This document shows, piece after piece, positions 1 through 13,258 of a stretch of DNA of 64,000 nt (position 1 is the stretch's first letter; each line of letters opens with the position of its first letter). The stretch is from Durusdinium trenchii (Eukaryota > Sar > Dinophyceae > Suessiales > Symbiodiniaceae), in contig CAXAMN010027417.1 of assembly GCA_963970005.1 (NCBI GenBank), positions 24,422-88,421 on the forward strand. The letters run 5' to 3'. Below the pieces are notes generated by a model, which saw nothing but the letters and a program-made list of their open reading frames with translations, searched no databases and was not told where the DNA came from. The position numbers and the translations under genes are program-made.

Positions 1-423
1 TAACAAATCCAAGAGGATCCCTATGATTCCAAGGGTTACACACACACACTTGGAAAAAGCCGCCAGATGTCTAGAAGAAACCGCAGTATGATTGAACACC
101 TAAGTATGGCAAGTAGTGCAAGGGAGTCCTACCATGAAAAGTGGTTCCAAGTCCATCGAGGTTCTGCCAAGCCCGTCAAGGCTGTAGAGATCCCAAGTGA
201 GAGGCCTTCGCATACATCCGGCCTTCCAATGAGATTGGTTTTTGTCAAAGCCACATAACCTTGACGTCTCAATTGGAATTTGATGGGGAACTCACTTGGA
301 CAGGAAAGACTTTGAGTGCTTTCCGAACTGCAACGTTGAAGTGTTCCCAATAGACTTTTCCACCTTAGGTGTGCCCAGGCGTTGCACGCAGTTTCATATC
401 CTGGCGTGAACAAAGTCCCGCCT

Positions 424-512
424 ATGCATACATACATACATGCATACATGCACACATGCACACATCCGTACATACATACATACATACACAAACGCATACA
501 TACACATACATG
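424..512. repeat. CATA/CACA microsatellite
   Basis: Tetranucleotide CATA tandem repeat with TGCATA and CACA variants. It generates low-complexity ORFs in several frames (His/Thr/Tyr/Ile-rich on +, Met/Tyr/Val/Cys-rich on -) that should not be taken as genes. Confidence 0.9.
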
Positions 513-799
513 CCCACGTATGTACGTACAGCGCCAAGGTTACAAGCTGCACCCGCTTTACGAACATCAACATGCTGCTGGATCACTCGACGGCCTCGTT
601 GCTGAGTTGCATGCTCTTGAACAGGCGGCTTAGCCTTTCAAGCATGTTGTTTTATCCATTATGCAATTATGCATCCAGAAAATCATATGTGTGAGAGGCC
701 GTGGGCTGCGAAACCAAGCTAACTAAAACACTTTATTTAAAGAGTCAGCATCTCTAGTCGCTCGAAATTGTTTTTCATGCATGTACTTTTTTTAGATGT

Positions 800-862
800 T
801 TTGGAGGCCATCGCTAGTAGGTTGGAGGCCATTGCTCTTAGGTTGGAGGCCATCGCTATTGT
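800..862 (+). repeat. 21-bp minisatellite, about 3 units
   Basis: Three consecutive units of the GGTTGGAGGCCATCGCTA-type repeat, the same family as the large arrays at 24.5-25.4 kb and 29.9-30.4 kb. Confidence 0.85.
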
Positions 863-2568
863 TACACTTTTAGATGTTTGCGCTGTGGGATCCAGGTGTT
901 GCTGCCTTTGCCCCTGTCAGTTGCTTCTTGGACTCGGGCCACAAGATTTCTTGCGAATCGTAAGGTCAGAATCTTTTGGAAACTTATTTCCTCAGCCAAA
1001 AGGACGAAACCTGTTTTGCCAAGTGGGTTCTTAGCTGGGTCTTGGAGGGTCTTGCCCTGAGCTTAGGCTTGTTAACTCGACGCCAGAGATTGCACATTTG
1101 CAGTTGGCCACTCGGCGGAGGGCAAAGTTCCTGAGGCACGTGGCTAAAGGATTTTTTTCAGGAGCGACTTTTGACAGGGCGGAAACGGCGGCTTTGCTAA
1201 GCTGCTACACTTTTCCATTTTTCCATGGAAGGCATCACTTTTCTGCACTTTTGTTTCAACGCCTTTACTTGCTCTACTTGTTTTTTGCTAGAAATCTCTA
1301 CTTTTCCAAACCATTCCCTCGAGAACATTGACAACTTCACGCAACCTTTGCAATTCGTCAAGAAACCGTCAACTGAGGTCCCCAATCCCAAAGGACACTC
1401 ACAGCAAGCCAGTGCGATGTGAACCGTCCGCTCGCATGTTCTAAACAAACTGCGTTCATAGAGCATCCACGAAACATGGTATGGGGTCTGAATGGTTTCT
1501 GCGCCACCAGAGGGGAGAGAGGGAGAGAGGGCCCACTTGCCCTGGAAGCGCCTTGCACTCGTTGCGCTTGGACACTGGCCATGCTTTGCTCCTGCCCCGT
1601 TCTCTCATTTGTTCAACATGTCATGACTTGGGACTTTTGCAATGGAAACTCTCTTCATGTCTTTTTGCAAAGTGCAAAGTGCCGTCATGTAGTCATTTGT
1701 GTTTCCAATTTTTGTTGGCACAGCCAGAACTGAGGCCGGATTGATGCCAAATCGGCCATTGCAATGAGTGGGTGCCATCACTCCAGAACTTTCTGTTATT
1801 GGACCGTGTGCCACAAGGCCATGGCCTTCCGCACATTTCTTTCAGCTCAGCCTTTGACGAAACCCTCCGAAGAGTGTTCCAATATTCCAAAGTTGCGAAG
1901 CTGAATGTGCAAAAGATTATATTTAATCGGATGCTTGCGGAGTTCCCAGAAGCACAGTCACAGAATTCAACAGCTCTCACCATTCGCAGATTGGGTAGAA
2001 TGCCAAGTCTGATTGAGAATAGACAGGCTGCTGGCCAGGTGCATCAGTGCCCAAGCATCAACACAAGGAGAGTAGTGATAGATTTAGTTTCAGAGGGTCT
2101 CAGTGACTGTTGGTCACTATGCCACTAGTGACTAGTGCTGGCAAGAGCTTGAAGTGTTTCAACCTTGCGCATGCAGTACTTTGCCCCCCTGAGTTGGCCG
2201 GGCATCCCGTGCTCAATGTTGACAAATATAATCAAACAAATAAAACACATTCCTGATGCACACATTAGGATGAGCGGTGTTCACTTCTCTCATGACTTCA
2301 CTCGACAAAAACGAAAGAGAAGCGAGATGTGCCGCTGAAAAAAAATACCTAGAAGATCTTTACCTCGGTGGCTTAATGACATCAAATGCACGTACACATA
2401 GTATAGTCACAGGTAGTTTGAAGTATCCTTCACAAGCCAAGTGGCAGAGTGACCGTTGGGTCAAGTGCTGCTCAACACGTGTTTTTTTCGTCAGTACAGT
2501 AAGCCAAGTGTATCAGGTCAGTGCAACTTTTCAACGCCAGGTGCATGATCGCTTCTGCCCTTTCGCAG

Positions 2569-2684
2569 GTCTCTTTCGTTTGACTCCTGAAGATGTTGCG
2601 ATGTGTCAGTTAATCATTGAGAAACTAAGTCCCGCGCCAAAGGCCAGTGCCCTTGCTAAACTGCTTAGAAGCAGGCTGCAGTTG
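2569..2684 (+). CDS. Candidate orphan exon, unknown protein
   Basis: Exon-like block: a TTTCGCAG|G acceptor leads into an open frame reading LTPEDVAMCQLIIEKL and on to a Ser/Ala/Leu/Arg-rich segment. It ends just before GTCTCC, which could act as a donor. Charged and helical residues are balanced, unlike the surrounding chance ORFs. I do not recognise the family and could not link it to a neighbouring exon. It may also be a remnant of an old element. Confidence 0.25.
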
Positions 2685-2699
2685 GTCTCCGAGTGATGC

Positions 2700-5600
2700 A
2701 ATCTGGTCCGATTGTGTTGTACGGATTCCATTAAGATCTTCTCTTCCGTATGGACCGTATGAAGCTGATTGGAATGGTGGCGGTTTCATGTACTCGTTTC
2801 AAGATCTGGTAGGCCACTCTAAGGATCTAATAGCTCTAGTGACTTGCCTGGCAGTTATTGGCAGCTGGGCTCACCAATTCAATATGCAATTCCAAATTTG
2901 AAGATTTGAAATTGGACACCAGGAGTTCCGAACAGAGTCGCTTTGGAACCGAGTCGGCCAGCCGAACGCCATGCCTTGGTCGAACCGCTTTTGCGGCGGG
3001 GGACGGGATGTGGCGCATTTGGCGGCGGAAACCACTCGGAGCCACTGTGATGACTGGTGATGTGCGGCCATTGACATTGGAAGGATCTACAGTTTGTTGA
3101 AAGGTTTGCACCATGGATGGCATAATGCTTAAGGATGAAGCTTGCACAGCGGTCGTGTGGTAGAAGGCGTCGCCTTGGCTTGGCTAGAAGATTTGGTGGT
3201 TTTGATGCAATGCTCAAAAAGTGATAAGACTGACAAGATGAATCAAGAGCGCGCTTGGAAGGCCACAGATTTCTGATGACTGAATAAGGACAAATTGCAG
3301 TGTGATTCTTTGCGTTCCTGGCTGCCAGCTGGTCCCTTTGACTCCGTGCTGAGGCCCTGAGGCGTTGCAGGTGGCTAAGGTGGAAAGTGACGTGACTCGA
3401 CCGTTGGAGAATTAGGTTCAAGAAGCTCAGAGCTCCTGCGGTTGTCCTGTGAATGGAAGATTCCTCCCACCCTTGAGACCAGCAAGAGCAAAATATCGCA
3501 AGCAATGACACCTAAGGTTGCGATGTGAGAGGTAGGAGGGCCGAAAGAATCATCAACCTGAGACGCGTCAGGAGTGGCCACTTGTACTTGTCGTTCGCTT
3601 GCAGCGAGGGGCGTGGCAGTGACCATGGAATACCACAAAGAGTCTTGCCTCAGAGTGTATTTCAGCAGATGGTGCGGATATGATCTGCAGCACCATATCC
3701 CCAATCACGTTCAATCGACCTTAAGGAGACTCAATTTGTAAAATGTTTGCCTCTCCTGGTCGTGCCCCGGCCAAGTGCGCTTGACCTGCCATCAGGTCGC
3801 AGTCCCGAACCAACCAAGCATTGTTCTACATGTCAAAGAGTATGTCAAAGCCAATAAGAAGCAGAGCTTGTCCACTGAATGGCTCAGAACACCTCAAGCG
3901 TGTGCACATGCAAAAGAGCAAACATACCATGTTGGTGGGCTTTTTCTGGAGACAGGGTCCAGCAATCATGCCACAGTACCACTTACACGTTTCTCATGTA
4001 TTCCACTGCAGGATGTGGTGGCTATGTCAGCTGTGTTGCGGATGCCTTTCTCTATTGGAGCATCAGTGCAGGCAGACCTTGAGAGACTGCCGCTAGTAGG
4101 TTGGAGCCCATCACGAGGCCATTGCTATCAGATTCTTTGTGCTATTAGGTTGGGGCCCATCGCAAGGAGATTGGAGGCCATCGCTATTCGGTCTCAGGTC
4201 ATCTCAGGTCATCTCAGGTCTCATGTGCACAACGAAATCCGGAAGGTGCATGAGCATAGCACAGCTGCCCACGTCACTTGTCGTTCCTAGCCGGTCCTAG
4301 CCCTTGCCTCATCCGAATGACTGCAGATTTCCGGCCAGCCGTGCCATAGTGGCAGAAAGCCCATTGTGTCACTGCAGGGCTGTAGCCTTCAACTGACCCT
4401 GGATGCCTGGGGGAAGCAAGGCGGTTTTGGCTGGGCCATGCTTCCTTGGCATCCTACCCGGCAAAGCTTAGAGTTGGAATAGGTGCAATCAACAGTCTCA
4501 GTAGCATTGCTTTTTCAGGGAGGTCTTTACGCCAAGGCTCAGTCCTCCCATGTCCTTCCCGTTTTTGCCGCTGAACTCATCCATGATTGTCCGTTACCCC
4601 GAAGATCCTGAAGGAACTCAATAGTAGCGCTTGTCCTTCGAAGCCGTTTGCCATTCGAAACCTTCTATATAGTCAATGTCCAGCTGTTGCTCACAAGAGG
4701 CAAGAGTGCAAGGGTGCACCGACAAGAGACGAAAATGATATCAGCAAGGGTATCAGAATGCAGCGGACTAGGCGACTTGGCGCACGCCAGGCTGGCCAGA
4801 CTTTGCAGGCACCAAGAAGTCAAAACAACCAGTCAAAGAAACGAAAAGATCTATGCTTTGTCTTGGAGTGCTTTGCAAGCTTAACCTAGGTTCCCATGTG
4901 GTGCTTTTTTTCAACTTCCGTCCCAAGTCTGTATTTGCAACACCTTCGGGGTGTGATGTTCATCTCGTGGAGTTGCATCCTCCTGACGTTCATAATTCAT
5001 CCTCCTGACGTGCGGTGTGTGTTTTGGCTTACTTGATGCCCATGCGACGAACCTTTCCTGTTCAGTGCTACTTGCTATCCTATTGAAGCCGACAAGAGAG
5101 GCTGGTCAGCCAGACCAAGGACCTTGTGGAATTGTGAATTGTGCAGCCTCAGCCCATGAGTATACTGGGTCAGACGTCATGGATGTTTTAACAGGTAAAG
5201 GACTGGATGCGGAATCTAAAGCACGTGAAGAATCTGTCCTTCAAAAGGAAGACTTTGAGCACGACAACAGTCTCAGCAAATTCTGATGCCCTCAAAATAT
5301 GCCAACACATTGGCCGTCCCTCAATCTGAGCAGCATAAATATTTTGGACATTTGCCGATGTAGTACATTCGCACATCATCCCCATTGCCAGCGCCTATGG
5401 TTCAGGTTGAGGCTTTGAATCCGGAGGCCACAGGCATACAAGATCGAAGCGCCGAATCACACAAATGTTTGTGCAACTATTTGCGCCCCTTGGTTCGACA
5501 CTGTTGTCTTCCAGGCTATGAGCTCGTCAACTTTTATTCCCCTCGTTCTGCCATGCCTCAGCCATGTTAGGACACGTGTTACGATGCAGTCGAAAAATCC

Positions 5601-8600
5601 GGTGGTGGAGCTTTAAGCGCCAGCACTCTTGGGAGCCTAGTGAAGTTGCGGGAAAGCCACAAGGTTGGATAAGTTCGTACAAGAAAACAAAAAGACATCA
5701 AAAGACATAGCCGCAATATTCAAAAAGAGGTGTAAAAATACATTGAAAGTTTCTTGGTTCCTTCAAGGCAGGATCTTCGCAGTGTTTAACGTCCAGCTAT
5801 GGACGAGTTCGGGGTTTGATTTTGTGTGTGCGATGCACTCTGAGTGCCCAATGGCTCCATGAGATTCTCTAAAGATTTTCGGAAACGACCATCAGTCCAG
5901 TTTGATGGAGCAGATTGATGGCATCTCGAGTTGGATCTATGCGGAACTATATACTCAAACCTGTCTTTGTAAACCATCGTGCGCAGATGCGAAGGCAATA
6001 GCTTCGCGCACCCGGCACATCTCGGCACGCAGTGCCAAGCACCTATGATTTGCAAGACACTCAGCTGGTGACTGGAAAAGTTATTGAAAATATGACTCCT
6101 TCAACTCCTTCACACCGATTCTGTGAGCAAAGCGCTTGGAACAACCGCGCTTTGCGGCAGGGAAGTGCATCCTCCTTCCGATTCGATACCACCAAGTGAT
6201 TATGTGCCAAAAGGTGCTCTCAATAAATAGGGTTGCAAGCACTTCCAGTCACCCCCAATGGCTAAACACCGTTCATTTGACCACTCTTTGTTTGGCCCTC
6301 AGACCAAGAAGCGCGAGCTAGCCTCCGAGATGTCTTAACATGCACCACCAAATTGGGATGGAATGTACGGTGGTGGCCACGGACCTGCATCCTCAACATG
6401 GCGAGCAAACGGCCCACATGGTGGGGAGCAAGGTGCGGTGTAGCCTTCAGACATGACCAAAGCGCTAAAAAGCTAGCCGCAACTGAGCATACCAGTCAAG
6501 GTGAGCTCTATATACATTGAGATGTCGTCCGGACACGGCAAAGCAAGCTGAAGGGTGGCACTTGCTCGCTGGCCGTGACATTTCACAAAGAACCACCAAC
6601 TTGCGATTGAATGTGCGGTGGTTTTGGCGCAGGATATCCCGATCCCCGCGAAAGTTGGGGCGCGGCACCCAGACCAGTGGCTAATTAGATGCAACTTGCC
6701 GCAAAGTGGGCCAAGCCCAAAGACGACCCTCAAATGGGAGCTGTCCCTAAATCCACGCAATGCGAGTAAGTTTACTTTTGTGTCGTCTATTGTGAAACTT
6801 TGCATCACGAAAGGCTGGCCATTGGTGGGTGCTTTGTGTTGTCATACCCTAAACCCTTGCTGAACTGTATGCAATTTGAATGCATTTAGATCACGGCCAG
6901 CATTCTCAATATAGCATTTCCTTTTCCGTCGTTCTATTTTGAAATCGGCGATTGCTCCACGATCGGGCAGCAATGTTCCCAACCCCTTATGCCTAGACCT
7001 TCGCCCCTCCTTGCCATATCTTGCCATTTCGCTTTCCCGTTTGAACTGGGTTCAAGAGGGGTGGCCATTGGGTTGGGCCAGCGGTGGAATTTATGCGCTT
7101 GGGCCCACAACTAATTCGCGCAAGGTTTGTGCAATCTCAAGTCAAAAAATGCCCGCGTGCAAGCTCACTTTGCATTCGCGCAAGGTTTGGGAAAGTTTTT
7201 TGCGCAAACATTTGTAATTTCCACTTAGACAATGCAACATCGGTTTTGAGCACCATCCGCCTGAATCGCAAGTCCAAAAAATCGACATATGGCATATGGA
7301 TTTATCACATCCTAAAATTGCCTTGGCAATAAGACGCCAGACTTGCCAAACAATTGGCACCTGTGCAACTGCGATCGGAAAACAGAAGGCCGGCAATTGG
7401 CTGGTTTCCCGGACACTTGATTCTTGGACAACCCCGTGACAACCCCCAAATCAGGATACATTTTGTGGAGTTCATTTGATGTTAGATCAGAGATGCCCTG
7501 CAGTGGGCTAAACCAAGATGCACCCTTAACAGCAAGTCTCAAGTCTCATCGGCAGTCTTGGCCTTGCTGATTCCTTTGTCATCACTCTGACTGCCAAGCG
7601 GAGCAGCTGTGCGAAGTTCCCCTGCTTGGCACACACTCGCCTTCAAGCTGAAGCTCGCAATGAGCTACCAACACTGATTGCAAAAGCCTGAATTTCAACT
7701 GAGGCGCGGCAGCCGTCACTTTTTGTTCTCAGCGAAGCGGCGTGGAGTCCAGATATCATTGTGATGGCAGATTGCTTTGATGCAGGGTGATCCTTTGTTG
7801 AAGCCCCATGCAGAGCAATAGTGTGAGATTTGGAGATCAAGTGGCCAGCTTTAGTTTAGAAATCAACAGCGCTTCTAAAGAATATACTTAGCCTTAGCTT
7901 GGTTTACTCTTCCTCTGACTTGTTTTGTCTCGTTGGCCGTGCAGAGATCAGAGGACAGGGCTAACCTAAGCACCTTGCGGACACTGCGGCTGGCCATAGA
8001 GGGTAGAATGCACATGTACTCATTACCCAGCCAACCCCACCTTGGTAACCAAGAATTCCCTTGCAGCATGGACGAGGCCAACTTGAATTGGGTGAAGTCC
8101 TTGGTGGATCAAAGCTTGCTCTCCACTGTCCAAGGTGGTTGGGTGCTAATTCGGCCACATGCTGAAACCGTCCCAACGATAGGAGCACCTGATGAGGAGC
8201 CGCAAATGTGCAGAATGTGATGCCCACTAAGTATTGCCGAACTCGCTTGGCCTTTTCTTTTTGAGGGTTCACTTGTGGAGACCAGTAGCCACAGATGGCA
8301 GTTTGGTGGAAGCGTTTGTGTGGACTCGATGCTCACAACATATGTGTTGTTAAGCGCCATCATCATTGGTTTGGCGCCATTTGCAATGCAATGAGCAGAG
8401 TTCCGCAGACTAAACCAGAATGCCACCACTTCTCATGATGCCCTCACAGATGCAAACTCATGATGATACCCTGCACGCACACTGCTGTGCCGACCGTCAG
8501 GTTGTTCATTGCACTTGTTGCTCGAAGAGGCAGATCGTTTTGGCGTCTCTGACGTTTGCACGATTTGTTTTAGAGTTTTGAGCGACTAGATTGTTGGGAG

Positions 8601-9660
8601 GCGTTTGTGCATCTCAGTTGGCAATGGGGCTTTGGCATTTATTGTCGCGGGGGGGTTGTGCCCATTCACTGTGGGCATGTTTTTCTCCGCCATACCTTCG
8701 GCTTCAACAGCTTCAATGGCGGTGGATCAGGTGTCCCATCTCTTGAAACACAGTTTCTGGCCGCAAAACGAGCCCTCACAAGCCGTGCGGCTTCATGTCC
8801 CTTGTGGATCTTCGAAGTTCCATGGTGCCTCCAGTTGAGTCGGTCAAAACCTTTTCCATGGTCCAAGTGACCACCCCCCTCCGCTTCAGCTCCGCTATGC
8901 CGTTGCGCCGCGATGCCCCACTTCGCTTTGGGCTAATTCTGTGAGAGCGACACGCTTGAAGATCTTGATCTCGCACAAAAGTGGGAGCCCAAGAGCTCAA
9001 CTTTTTTGACATTGCGGTAATTTGCATGAGCTTGCCGATGACAGCTACCAGTTCTATATAGTCTGCAAATCCTGTAGGAATGTGGCCAACTGATTGGCTG
9101 TGGCTCAACTTAGCGATGGGCTGCCTCTGGCTGCCTCAACACGCGGTGAGCATCCTGTGTGGGGAGCCGATCTGTGACATGGTTTTTTTTGAGTTAAGAT
9201 GAGGTGAGTTGCACTGTGCCCAAAACCAGCCATGTGCAATAAACGAAGAGCACAGAACGTCATAGCTGCGAAGGTATTTTGGTGCCATTGCCGTGTTTCT
9301 GTCTCAGGATGAATGCTTCGGCCCTACGTCTTCCATCTTGACTTGTGCATCCTTGTGCGCATCAAGCACCTGACAAACTCTTCACATCTCTCCCTACAGG
9401 CCCCCCAAAAAACAGTCGAAAAAGATGCAAAAACACATTGCAATTTGAACCCCATAGTCCTCACAGTGTGCGGCAGCTTCGCACTTCAGTGGTGCAAGCG
9501 CTAGGCCGCCACAGGCAACGCCTGCCATGCAAACCGAAGACGAGAACGACCATGTCTAGCTTGTGCATGCTTGTGCTACGAAGCCCTGCTGATTGATCAG
9601 ATTGAGTCATTCGGAAGCCACTCAAGCCAAGAATCTTGAAACGGGAGACCTTTGCATGAG
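2700..9660. other. Intergenic, no supported gene
   Basis: Apart from a short block of 21-bp repeat units near 4.1 kb, I see nothing interpretable. ORFs of 60-210 aa occur on both strands (for example 2879-3511 -, 7933-8220 +, 8776-9108 -), but none has a recognisable motif or exon-like borders. The + ORF at 7933-8220 and the - ORFs between 8.1 and 9.1 kb have fairly normal amino-acid composition and could be decayed retroelement pieces; this is not demonstrable here. Confidence 0.4.
4088..4190 (+). repeat. 21-bp minisatellite, degenerate block
   Basis: Several diverged units of the GGTTGGAGGCCATCGCTA family, with internal deletions that break the 21-bp phase. A small tandem of GGTCATCTCA follows at about 4195-4220. 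Confidence 0.8.
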
Positions 9661-9664
9661 GCAG

Positions 9665-9735
9665 GTAGCTAGAAGCTACTAGGTTGGAGGCCATCGCTAC
9701 TAGTAGCAAGAAGCTACTAGTAACTAGTATATAAC
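9665..9735 (+). repeat. CTAG-rich repeat fused to a 21-bp unit
   Basis: One 21-bp minisatellite unit sits inside the CTAG-rich repeat (GCTACTAGTAGCAAGAAGC and TACTAGTAAC motifs), so the two most common repeat families of the window are joined in one copy. Confidence 0.75.
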
Positions 9736-12200
9736 GGGAACGGAGCACTTCGAACCGTGTGCGAGAAGTTGAGGCATGCTACACTTGGACCACTGAGCAA
9801 GCCTAGAATCGGTAGATGCGCGCGGGATGCCAGACCTTTTTACGTTTGAAGCTCAAGGTTCGCAAAAGAAGACAGGCACTTCCCTTTTCGAGGGTAATGA
9901 GGTTGACATAGAACAAAGAGATACAAAAAGTCTCCAGTTTACATTGGAAAAGCCAAGCAAACAGATGTGTAATTAGACCTATTTGGGCATGCGAAGGGCC
10001 GATTGTGGTTTGTTTCCAGAGCATCCGATGCTGGTTGGTGACCATTGAGCCCGCTGAAGAAACGCGATGGTTTTCTTTGAGTGACCGTGGCCTATTCAGC
10101 GGGAGATGCTCGTTTTTCGTGCTGAAATCACTCTCAAAGGTTCTCTATTATTGTGCAAGAAGTTCCATTCACGAAAGGTTTGGCGCAGGTGGGGGTGGCT
10201 GTGTAGTTGACAAAGCTTCAGTGCTGCAGAGCTGCCTTCCAGCACCAGGAGGGGCTCGGCGCGACCAGGCATTGCTTCATTTGTGCACTTTGTGCTGAGA
10301 AATCAAACACGACTGTCAGTGCCATTTGCCCCATTCTCAATCAGTTTGCTGATAAGTCAAACTGTTGCAGCCAATGCATGGCCAGATGTCTCCACGAGTC
10401 TCCAACTGTTTGCCCAGCGCCCGGGCTCCTCCCAAATGGCAGCTTTCGAGGAAACAAACTAAGTGCCAAGGCTAGGGCAAAGCTCGCAAAACACTTCAAA
10501 CTGTTTACAGGGAAAGGTAGACATCCAAAATTGGATTGATATTGAGCTGAAGGGAAACCAAACATATCCACGCAAGCATCTCGGCGCTAATCCACAATCC
10601 CAACGCCTTCTCCATCAAGCTCCAGCTCAAGGCAATCAAACATGCTCGTGAGACCAGGAAAAGGAATTCTAGCCCACAGTCACAAGCTTTCCCCAATGCA
10701 TGTTCACATGTTTGCACCTTTCTTCGGAAAGCTAGTGTGAAAACCAGCTGCTCAGGTGATCAAACAAAAAATATCATGAGATTGTTCTTCCCACGTGTCA
10801 GGGTTTGTCATCTATCAGTGTCTATCAGAGCTGAGAGATGCATTTGTTGCAAATTGACATTTTCTTGATGTACTGCCTCACTCAGATTAGACAGGCGGTT
10901 CACCACATAGGCTGCACGACCTCTCAGCTACGTAGACGGAGGATATGTCATGTCGAGGCTTGTCCAATTCTGGCTGAAACCAGAATGCAGATGCATCAAT
11001 TAGATCAAAGAGTGCTTCGAACACTTCGTCGAGAAGGAGGAGAATAGTTGAAGAAGGCCCTGCTCTAGTCTAAGGACTAGCTTGCAATCAGCAGTGACCT
11101 TGCTGCTTAAGAATTTCCAATCCGATGCCAGTTTGCTTTCCAGCCTGGAGCTAGGCGACCTTTCTACTGTACTGTACTTGCAGCTCAAATCAAGACTAAA
11201 AGAATATCGCCAATCAGTTGCAGTGGCATTCCACCGGACGTGAAAGTGCCTGATGGCATCCAACTCAAGAGCCAAAGAATTTTAGCCCATTTCAATTTGC
11301 AATCCGTTGGGCTGTCCCTAGGGAGTAGCCCGCAAAGGATGATAATGATAATTGTGGCAATCTTTCATTGCCAACACAGCAACGCATTGCTCGGCAGCGT
11401 CAAGGCATTGACAGAGCAAAGCTCTTGACAGCTTTGGGTGGCTGGGCATCTTTGACATCGGGGCGGGCAGGCAGAAAAGGAACAAATTGGGAAGTGAAGT
11501 GAAGAACGAAGGAACAAAGAGAAAGAGATCAGCGGTCGATATCCCCAAAAATGGGACAAAGACCACTTACACATCTTTTGGCAGAGGCAAGACTATGACA
11601 TGTATATAATTATATAGAGGGTTTCCTACTGTTCCCATAAGTTGGGTTACTATGTTGCTCACAACTCTTGAAGGGTGGGAAGTCGTGGCACACTGGCAAT
11701 AATTTAGGCTGGGTGTGCCTCCCAACTGCTCTTATCATGGATTTGTTTGGATTGGGCGAATTGGGAAGCATTGGTTGTTAGAGTATAGGCATTTGGGCTT
11801 CCAGCCAAAACGACAATTGCTCTAAGCACTGCAACGCAACACAGAAACAGCCCTGGGATTCTCGTCAATTCTGATCTATATAACAACTCACATGTATCAT
11901 ATATCATATCATATCACATCAGTGAAAGCGAAAGCAAATTGCGCCTTGTGGCGTCTTGCTTTGCGGACCCCTTCCGAACATGTGGCATGGTTGCATTGAT
12001 CCTGGGTATGGTGCAGAGGGATATGATCGATTTCAGGCGATGTCAGCAGTGTCAGGAGCGTTGACCAACTGAAGCTGTCAGCTTTCGGCAACCTCAACGG
12101 ACCACAACTGAAACCGTTGAAAACACATTCAGCCTTGTTGAACCGCAACCTCATGATAAACCATTAATGCATTGCGGCGGCGATCAGCGACTGACGCTAC
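9736..12200. other. Intergenic, nothing supportable
   Basis: No recognisable gene, RNA or element. Only short ORFs without motifs, for example 10207-10539 +. Confidence 0.4.
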
Positions 12201-12203
12201 TCG

Positions 12204-12835
12204 AGAACCAGCGCACCGAGTGCAACGCGCCGAGTGCAACGCACCGAGTGCAGCGCACCGAGTGCAGCGCACCGAGTGCAACTCACCGAGTGCAACGCAC
12301 CGAGTGCAACGCACCGAGTGTAACCTATCTACTACTACTACTACTACCACCACCTCCACCACTACCACCCAGCGCACCGAGTGCAGCGCACCGAGTGCAA
12401 CGCACCGAGTGCAACCTACTACTATTATTATTCAATTACTACTACTACTACTACGACGACGACTACTACTACTACTTTTTTTATTATTACTACTACTACT
12501 GCTTCTACCGCTGCTGCTGCTGCTGCTACTACTACTACTACTATAGTACTAGTACTAGTACTTCACTACTACTACTGCAACGCGCCGAGTGTAACGCACC
12601 GACTTCAGCGCACCGAGTGCATCGCAGCACACCCAGTGCAGCGCCGAGAGTTCAGCGCACCGAGTGCATCGCACCGAGGGCAACGCACCGAGTGCAGCGG
12701 ACCGAGTGCAGCGTGCATCGCAGCGCTTCGAGTGCAACATCCCTAACGGCCCTAACGCACCGAGTGCAACGCACCGAGTGCAGCGCACCGAGTGGCGCAC
12801 CGAGTGCAATGCAGCGCACCGAGTGCAGCCCAACC
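12204..12835. repeat. 14-bp minisatellite interleaved with CTA/ACT runs
   Basis: The unit is CACCGAGTGCARCG (14 bp), in blocks at about 12204-12340, 12368-12418 and 12570-12835. The blocks are separated by CTA/ACT/CTG trinucleotide runs (12330-12365, 12415-12570). The repeat keeps long frames open on both strands: a 304-aa ORF on + and several Arg/Cys-rich ORFs on -. Because the unit is not a multiple of three, the encoded peptide cycles through three frames, which argues against a real protein. Confidence 0.9.
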
Positions 12836-13126
12836 CGAAAACACCACATTACACCCAGTCACGCTCACCCGCTGCACTGCATTAATGACCTATTAGTAAG
12901 AAGTGATTCACATGATTCACCAATGGGCTGGTGCAAGCGTGCCGGTCATGATTTCGCCTTCAGAACATTGCTCTCGTTCAGTGGCACCACCCTCCTCATT
13001 ACACATGGCAAGCTTAGGTGCGCTTGGCGAACTTTTCGTCCCCTCAGTGCTGGACTGCATTACCGCTGCTTGGATGGATGAGGGGGGGGTAAATTGGTTG
13101 GAATGGCTGTGGAGGTTTTGCAAAAG

Positions 13127-13258
13127 CTATTAGTAGCAACGTTCGCTACTAGGAGCAAAGGGCATCGCTACTAGGAGCAAGGACGCTACTAGGGGCTCCT
13201 GGCCTTACTACTAGGAGCAAGTAGCTACTAGTAACAAGAAGCTATTAGTATTGGGCCC
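13127..13258 (+). repeat. CTAG-rich interspersed repeat
   Basis: Consists of CGCTACTAGGAGCAAGGA, CTACTAGGGGCTCCTGGC and TACTAGTAACAAGAAGCTA modules. The palindrome ACTAGT and its half-site recur, so parts can fold back. The same modules recur in both orientations through the window. Confidence 0.8.

Larger units (their letters stand above)
1..2270. other. Gene-poor stretch; no supportable gene
   Basis: I find no convincing coding exon here. It contains a CATA-type microsatellite (about 424-512) and three degenerate units of the 21-bp minisatellite (about 800-860). An ORF at 1772-2128 (118 aa) has no motif I recognise and lacks the compact AG|G-bounded form of the exons found elsewhere in the window, so I treat it as chance. 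Confidence 0.5.

Noticed and set aside
2879..3511. 210-aa minus-strand ORF
   Set aside because: No motif, chance-like composition (Ser/His/Arg/Pro), overlapping ORFs in other frames, and no exon-like borders.
12167..13081. 304-aa ORF on + across the 14-bp/CTA satellite
   Set aside because: Composed almost wholly of satellite sequence. The 14-bp unit cycles through three frames, and runs of Thr, Tyr and Leu come from CTA repeats. No domain or splice-bounded form.
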